Of a DNA stretch of 64,000 nucleotides, positions 59,474 to 64,000 are shown piece after piece. The position numbers and the translations under genes were made by a program. Position 1 is the first letter of the stretch. The number at the start of each line of letters is the position of its first letter. The notes under the pieces were generated by a model. The model searched no databases. It saw nothing but the letters and a program-made list of their open reading frames with translations, and had not been told where the DNA came from. Source of the stretch: GWE2-40-63 sp041664345 (GTDB lineage Bacteria; Bacteroidota; Bacteroidia; Bacteroidales; SZUA-534); the NCBI GenBank assembly GCA_041664345.1, contig JBAYKX010000020.1, forward strand, positions 17,768-81,767, written 5' to 3'.

Positions 59474-61123
59474 ATGGAACTATTTAAAAAGCTAACAATA
59501 GTAAGTGTAATATTATTGATAATTCAAGTATAAATAACCTTTGCCCAAAAACGCAAGGAAATTCCGCCCGATGCTCCCAAACTAATAATTGGCATTGTGG
59601 TTGAAGGTATGCGGTATGATTATTTGTATCGATTTTGGGATAATTTTGGTGAAGGTGGTTTCAAAAAAATGATTGAGGAGGGTTCGCTTTGTAAAAATGC
59701 CAATTACAATTATCTGTTAACGCAGACTTCGCCGGGCATGGCTACCATTGCTGCCGGTTGTGAACCTATTATACATGGAATAGTATCCGATCGGTGGTAT
59801 CAGCGGATTCAAAACAACAATACATTTTCCATTTTTGATGAGAAGCAGAAAACACTAGGTGCCGCAACCGATATTTATCCATACTCACCCAAAAACTTAT
59901 TAACTACTACCTTTTCTGATGAATTAAAACTCTTCAATAATTCACGTTCAAAAGTTATAAGTATTTCTTTAAAGCCTGAAACAGCGGTTCTAGCCGGCGG
60001 TCATTTGGCAAATGCTTCGTATTGGTTCGATGACACCTCCGGGAAATGGGTTTCAAGTACGTATTACTTTGATTCGTTACCTGGGTGGGTAAATGAATTT
60101 AACCAAAAAAAGTTTGCTGATCTATATTTAACTAGGGAATGGTTACCCTTATTATCGGAAGAAAAATACAGGAATGGTTCAAATAAAGGAATATCAGGTT
60201 CCATAGGTTTTACTGCCGATAACAAGTTTGCAAAAAAGGTAACTTCATTTATAAAGAAGGAAGCACAATTTGGCTTACTTAAAGCAAATCCTTACGGTAA
60301 TTTGCTTACCAAAGATTTTGCACTTTCAGCCATTATTGCAGAGGAGTTAGGTGCCGATGATTTCACCGATTATTTAAGCATAGGTTTTTCTCCAACCTCA
60401 AAATTAAGTGAAGCTTGTGGTCCCAATTCGGTAGAACTGGAAGATATGTATATCCGACTTGATGCCGACTTGGAGCATTTATTGCAGTTTATTGAGGAGC
60501 AATTCGGAAAGCATAATGTAATGATATATTTAACTGCCGACCATGGTACATCCTATAATCCTGAAGATTTAATGAACCAAAATATTCCGGCTGGTGTATT
60601 CAATTCCGAAAGAGCGCTGATGTTATTGGGTACCTACCTGAATGCACTGCATGATAAAGGAAAATGGATTACAGAATATAATAACAAACAAATTTATTTA
60701 AATCATCAATTGATTGAAGATGCTAATTTAAAGATTACCGATTTGCAGAATGAAGTGGCTCAATTTATAATCCAGTTTACGGGTGTTGCCAATGCTGTTA
60801 CTGCTACAACTTTTGAGAAAACTCAATTTACTACTGGGGTATTTTCTACCATGCAAAATTCATTCAACCAAAAAAGATCGGGAGATGTAATGCTGAATCT
60901 TGAACCCGGTTGGATTGAAAAAGGTGAATATCTTTCTACAGCAAATTCAGCAAATAACTACGATGTGCATGTTCCGTTGATTTGGTTTGGATGGAAAATA
61001 AAACGGGAGCGGATTTCCCGAACCGTTTATATGCAAGATATTGCGCCCTCCATAGCAAATTTCTTAAATATTCCTTTTCCAAATGGATGCACGGGCAACG
61101 TAATATGGGAACTCGAAAAATGA
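59474..61123 (+). CDS. PafA-like alkaline-phosphatase-superfamily hydrolase, signal peptide split by an in-frame TAA
   Basis: From ATG at 59474 the frame encodes a signal peptide (MELFKKLTIVSVILLIIQV), meets TAA at 59531-59533 and continues ITFAQKRKEIPPDAPKLIIG into the enzyme; the longest uninterrupted frame starts only at GTG 59597. The mature part resembles PafA-type phosphatases and phosphodiesterases: VVEGMRYDYLYRFWDNFGEG, the nucleophile region QTSPGMATIAAG, PIIHGIVSDRWY, DADLEHLLQFIEEQFG, TADHGTSYNPEDL and a late metal His in DVHVPLIWFGW. The first metal-binding position is Glu (VEGMR) where PafA-type enzymes have Asp (VDxMR), which may change activity. Because of the TAA the enzyme may not be exported; one base change would restore it. 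Confidence 0.82.
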
Positions 61124-61186
61124 TTTTTTAGGCGGGAAAAGATTGATTTAGAAATAGAATCGGAATAGCGGGTTAGCAACCGTAGT

Positions 61187-61522
61187 TTAAGCTATTTTAA
61201 ACTCGCCATCTAATAATTCAACATTGAAATTTACTTTAGCCTTTAATGCTCCAAAAACTCGTAAAATTGTCTCAATTGTTACGTTTTTGGCATTTCGCTC
61301 AATTCTTGATATTTGTGATTTCTGAACACCAATTAGTTCTCCTAATTGAGTTTGTGTTAAATGCCTCTCTTGGCGGGCTTGCTTTATCATTTCTCCTAAT
61401 AAATCAAGTCTAAGTTCATATTCATACTTATCCCGCTTTTCTGTCCCAACTTTTCCTAGATGCTTATCTTTAGCATCGTCTAAGGTGTAAATTCTCAATT
61501 TAGTATTTTCCACGAATGTCAT
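61187..61522 (-). CDS. XRE-family helix-turn-helix regulator (HigA-like)
   Basis: The 111-residue protein has an N-terminal arm (VENTKLRIYTLDDAKDKHLG) and a Cro/CI-type HTH at about 45-100 (LGEMIKQARQERHLTQTQLG, then GVQKSQISRIERNAKNVTI). Layout and length match HigA-type antitoxins of Bacteroidota, which usually follow a RelE-like toxin gene. The 150 bp upstream contain no such gene, so it seems to be an orphan antitoxin or a plain transcription factor. Confidence 0.85.
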   Translation of the reverse strand: MTFVENTKLRIYTLDDAKDKHLGKVGTEKRDKYEYELRLDLLGEMIKQARQERHLTQTQLGELIGVQKSQISRIERNAKNVTIETILRVFGALKAKVNFNVELLDGEFKIA

Positions 61523-61672
61523 TTTTAGTTATTGTTCAAAATACTGTTTCATTCATTCTCTTTTTATTTGGACAAAGACAATAAAAAGTTCTAATATATA
61601 TAAACTCACTTCAATTATTATGTTCCGAATTGAGTACAATGATGGTTATAAACCCAGTGCTTATTTATTGCC

Positions 61673-62416
61673 TTACCGTTCTCCGAATTCAGCAAATACA
61701 GATGTAAAATCTGCAATTATTTTATCATTCTGCTCAGCAGCTGTTCCAACAACAACCATATCAGCGCCGGCTTGTAATACTTTTCGCAGTTGGTCAACGG
61801 TTTTAATACCACCTCCAACAACTAAAGGAACCGATAGATTGGATTTTACTTCTTGAATCATTGCATCCGAAACAGGTTTTAATGCGCCACTTCCAGCTTC
61901 AAGGTAAATTAGCTTTAATCCCAATAGTTCACCGGCAATTGCTGTGGCCGTGGCAATATCGTTTTTAAAATAGGGAATAGGAGATGTATTACTCATATAG
62001 GAAACTGAAGTATCCATACCGGAATTAATTAATATATAGCCGGTAGGTATAACTTCAATACCCGACTTCTTTATTTTTATTCCTGACAATACATGATTTC
62101 CAATTAAAAATTCCGCATTTCGTCCTGAAATTAATGACAGAAATAATATTCCATCGGCATAAGGTGAAAATTGTACGGCATTTCCCGGAAATAATAACAC
62201 CGGTTTTGTTGTAAGCTTTTTAATATATTGAATGGTTTGGTCGATGCCATTAATAACAATGCTTCCACCCACTAAAATTAAGTCGGGACCAGGAGTGCAA
62301 TTGGCTTTATCTATTAAATTAGTAATGGTATTTTCAGTATGTTTATCGGGATCGATAAGCAAGGCAAAGGTTTTTTTACCCTTAGTAATGTTCTCTTTTA
62401 GTAGGTTCAATATCAT
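61673..62416 (-). CDS. Geranylgeranylglyceryl/heptaprenylglyceryl phosphate synthase family protein (GGGPS/PcrB)
   Basis: The 247-residue TIM-barrel protein joins a polyprenyl diphosphate to glycerol-1-phosphate. Typical segments are FALLIDPDKH at the start, DLILVGGSIV, KPVLLFPGNAVQFSPYADG, the glycerol-phosphate binding parts IYLEAGSGA and VPLVVGGGIKTVDQL, and GADMVVVGTAAEQ near the end. Bacteroidota commonly carry this group II type, and the polyprenyl chain length is not predictable here. It lies 28 bp downstream of the phosphopantetheinyl transferase gene, so the two are probably co-transcribed with gldD. Confidence 0.93.
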   Translation of the reverse strand: MILNLLKENITKGKKTFALLIDPDKHTENTITNLIDKANCTPGPDLILVGGSIVINGIDQTIQYIKKLTTKPVLLFPGNAVQFSPYADGILFLSLISGRNAEFLIGNHVLSGIKIKKSGIEVIPTGYILINSGMDTSVSYMSNTSPIPYFKNDIATATAIAGELLGLKLIYLEAGSGALKPVSDAMIQEVKSNLSVPLVVGGGIKTVDQLRKVLQAGADMVVVGTAAEQNDKIIADFTSVFAEFGER

Positions 62417-62444
62417 TGTGGAAAGATATTAAAAATCTTTATTA

Positions 62445-63095
62445 CTAGTATGCATCGCTGGTTTTGAGTGTATATACCAGAATGTCATTCTCAATGAGAT
62501 GGTAATTAAGCGCAAAATCAGTCGTAAAGTCATTTTTTATGATTTTTGCTGATAGGCTTCCCTTATTTTGTTCAATTGTGAATGGATTAATCTCAATGTC
62601 CTTAAAATCTAAATCCTTTCCAAATACTTTAAAAATGGCTTCTTTGGCGCTCCAACAAGCGGTCATCAAGGTAAGATTGTTACACCAGACCATCTCAGTT
62701 TCCGATAAAAATTTATGAGTAACTTTATTAACCCTCATTGAAATGTGTTCTACATCAATTCCGGGTATGTAATTTTCACTTACTAAAATACTTACAAAAT
62801 GTTTTGAATGAGTAATACTAATATGTAGGTTGCTTTCATTTAAAAAAGGCTTCCCATGTGCTGTATATTGAATTATTTTCCTTTTTTCAAGCAATTCAGT
62901 TAACAAAATACGGGTAGTAAGCCATTCGTTTTTCCGGCTTAGGTTGTTTATTTTTTCAAAGGATTCTTTTTCCGATGGTACAAGCGGATAAACTGATAGA
63001 AGCAATTCCAAATCTTCTTCTTTTTTCCAAATGCCAAGTTGGGATCCAGTGTCAATAAACTCTTTAACAATCAGCGACATTTCAGTTCCATTCAA
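62445..63095 (-). CDS. 4'-phosphopantetheinyl transferase (Sfp/AcpT-type)
   Basis: The 216-residue enzyme moves phosphopantetheine from CoA to carrier proteins of fatty-acid, polyketide or peptide synthases. The signature is present: LHISITHSKHFVSILVS, IPGIDVE (Mg-binding Asp and Glu) and CWSAKEAIFKVFGK. The N-terminal part (about 1-85) is divergent, as usual. Its start overlaps the end of gldD by 14 bp, which indicates coupling. In Bacteroidota such genes often sit next to gldD and GGGPS, so the context is conserved rather than special. Confidence 0.94.
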   Translation of the reverse strand: MNGTEMSLIVKEFIDTGSQLGIWKKEEDLELLLSVYPLVPSEKESFEKINNLSRKNEWLTTRILLTELLEKRKIIQYTAHGKPFLNESNLHISITHSKHFVSILVSENYIPGIDVEHISMRVNKVTHKFLSETEMVWCNNLTLMTACWSAKEAIFKVFGKDLDFKDIEINPFTIEQNKGSLSAKIIKNDFTTDFALNYHLIENDILVYTLKTSDAY

Positions 63096-63651
63096 AAGTT
63101 TCTACCAACTTATCAATATCTTGCTTTATAAAGCTTAAAACCGGAGCTAGGGAATCTTTATTGGGCAACACATCAAAATACAAAGCACCACGAACAAAAT
63201 TTTTGGTACTATCGGTCAAATAAAACTGAAGATTTGAGGCTGCATCTCCTTTAATGTCATATACTATTCCGTACACCTTTTTATCGGGTTTAACAATAGC
63301 TATTTCGTCAATGGCATCCGCTTTTATGGTGTGTTTATAAACAAAATTATAGGAATCCTGAAAGTAGGTTTCAAAATTCTTGTCAATAACCTTATAACTT
63401 AAAAAGACCGTAGCTTTAAATTGAGGATAAACCAAGTCAATCCAATACATTTCCTGTTCCGCTTTTCGATTGTTCAAAAGATAACAATAGGTTGGATATT
63501 CAAATTGATACGGTATTTTATCGGGTGTCATCCGGTATTCTTTTTTCGGTAAGTCAATCCTAAAATATCCTCTTGGCTTAGGGGTATAATCTCTTTGACA
63601 CGCAGAGGTCATGATTATTGCAGTAATAAATAGTAAGGCATTTTTCGGCAT
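63082..63651 (-). CDS. gldD: Gliding motility lipoprotein GldD
   Basis: The 189-residue product has a lipoprotein signal (MPKNALLFITAIIMTSAC, Cys18) and the family pattern YTPKPRGYFRIDLPKKEY, FEYPTYCYL, YWIDLVYPQFKATVFLSY and VYGIVYDIKGDAASNLQFYL, ending TFEWN. GldD is required for gliding and T9SS-dependent secretion in Flavobacterium-type bacteria. Its presence fits the T9SS sorting domains elsewhere in the window and suggests that the Frz-like pathway could act on gliding. No hydrophobic gldE partner is visible next to it here. Confidence 0.95.
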   Translation of the reverse strand: MPKNALLFITAIIMTSACQRDYTPKPRGYFRIDLPKKEYRMTPDKIPYQFEYPTYCYLLNNRKAEQEMYWIDLVYPQFKATVFLSYKVIDKNFETYFQDSYNFVYKHTIKADAIDEIAIVKPDKKVYGIVYDIKGDAASNLQFYLTDSTKNFVRGALYFDVLPNKDSLAPVLSFIKQDIDKLVETFEWN

Positions 63652-63720
63652 AACTTTTTTTTAAGCAGTAAAATTAGGCATTATTCGGAATCTTTCATTG
63701 AAGTCGAAAGGTAGTTGACG

Positions 63721-63880
63721 CTTTTTAAAACCTTATTTTCTTTTTAAAACCTTAGTAGAATAATATATGACCGATGTTCATAAACCTTATTACCTTATTA
63801 TCAATATATTGAATAAGGTAATAAGGTTAAAATAATGAAATTCAAATATATTCTACTAAGCTTAAAAAATAAAAAAGAAT
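63721..63880. repeat. Nested inverted repeat, MITE-like
   Basis: A perfect 17-bp stem with a 12-nt loop (63783-63799 with 63812-63828, built on AACCTTATTACCTTATT) sits inside an 11-bp perfect outer pair CTTAGTAGAAT/ATTCTACTAAG (63751-63761 with 63850-63860). The outer flanks are also partly complementary (CTTTTTAAAA-type against TTAAAAAATAAAAAAG). The symmetrical, non-coding layout suggests a small non-autonomous element or a strong bidirectional terminator. Confidence 0.65.
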
Positions 63881-63973
63881 CACTACTAACCGACTAAATT
63901 TTTAAGAATAAGGGTTACCGCCCGAAGGTTTCGCCCTAAAGTTGTAGTTTTACTTTGCGAACAAAACTCAACT

Positions 63974-64000
63974 ATGGGCAAAGATATTGAAAAAAATTTA
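63974..64000 (+). CDS. Start of a plus-strand gene cut by the window end
   Basis: An ATG at 63974 opens a frame reading MGKDIEKNL to the last base. The sequence 20-30 bp upstream contains TAGTTTTA, a weak minus-7 match. Nine codons are too few to identify the product. Confidence 0.35.

Noticed and set aside
61187..61672. HigBA toxin-antitoxin pair
   Set aside because: Only the HigA-like regulator is present; the upstream 150 bp contain no RelE/HigB-like frame.

Overview
The window looks like a piece of a gliding, AT-rich Bacteroidota chromosome. The evidence is two proteins with C-terminal type IX secretion (T9SS) sorting domains, a GldD lipoprotein, a bacterial GGGP-synthase-type enzyme, and a textbook Bacteroidota promoter (TTTG, 19 bp, TAnnTTTG) at 44558-44588. 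No tRNA, rRNA, CRISPR array or intact insertion sequence was seen. Nearly everything from 1 to 44403 is on the minus strand.

Layout, left to right. (1) 1-10888 is a complete Frz/Wsp-style chemosensory gene set. Read in the direction of transcription it is cheW, cheR with TPRs, a second cheW (frameshifted), a membrane chemoreceptor, cheA with a C-terminal receiver, cheB, and a PAS-rich hybrid histidine kinase cut by the window edge. (2) 11010-13498 holds a glycosyltransferase, a stand-alone glycogen-binding (CBM48-like) protein and two small unknowns. (3) 13933-27296 is the most unusual part: a porin, then repeated chemosensory modules. The module order is single-domain response regulator, an unrecognised 90-residue protein, CheW, chemoreceptor. 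Copy A (15180-19094) also carries a lipoprotein beta-carbonic anhydrase. Copy B (22598-27296) has two receptors. Copy C (19706-21970) has lost everything between its leader and the end of cheW. No second cheA is present, so the modules may feed the CheA at 3852-6149. (4) 27602-40975 is a two-component island: a LuxR-type regulator, a BRO-like protein, four large PAS or heme-c histidine kinases, and the IS-scarred remains of a fifth. (5) 41346-51001 is mostly housekeeping: transketolase, a receiver, a DUF427 protein, a START-like protein, YchF, a secreted M14 peptidase and a B12-type radical SAM protein. (6) 51094-59274 encodes a fibrinogen-like surface protein and a secreted protein of about 2,230 residues built from six repeats of roughly 1 kb. 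(7) 59474-63651 holds a PafA-like phosphatase, an XRE regulator, GGGP synthase, a phosphopantetheinyl transferase and GldD.

Two observations stand out. First, the RR - 90-residue protein - CheW - MCP module is duplicated, and its small protein keeps the same length, position and motifs in both copies. Second, a 32-nt dyad lies 95-102 nt upstream of both module regulators and of one PAS kinase, and is retained in the decayed third module, so these loci are probably co-regulated. Several genes carry single lesions (three in-frame TAA codons and two or three one-base frameshifts). I cannot tell from sequence alone whether these reflect real decay or assembly error.
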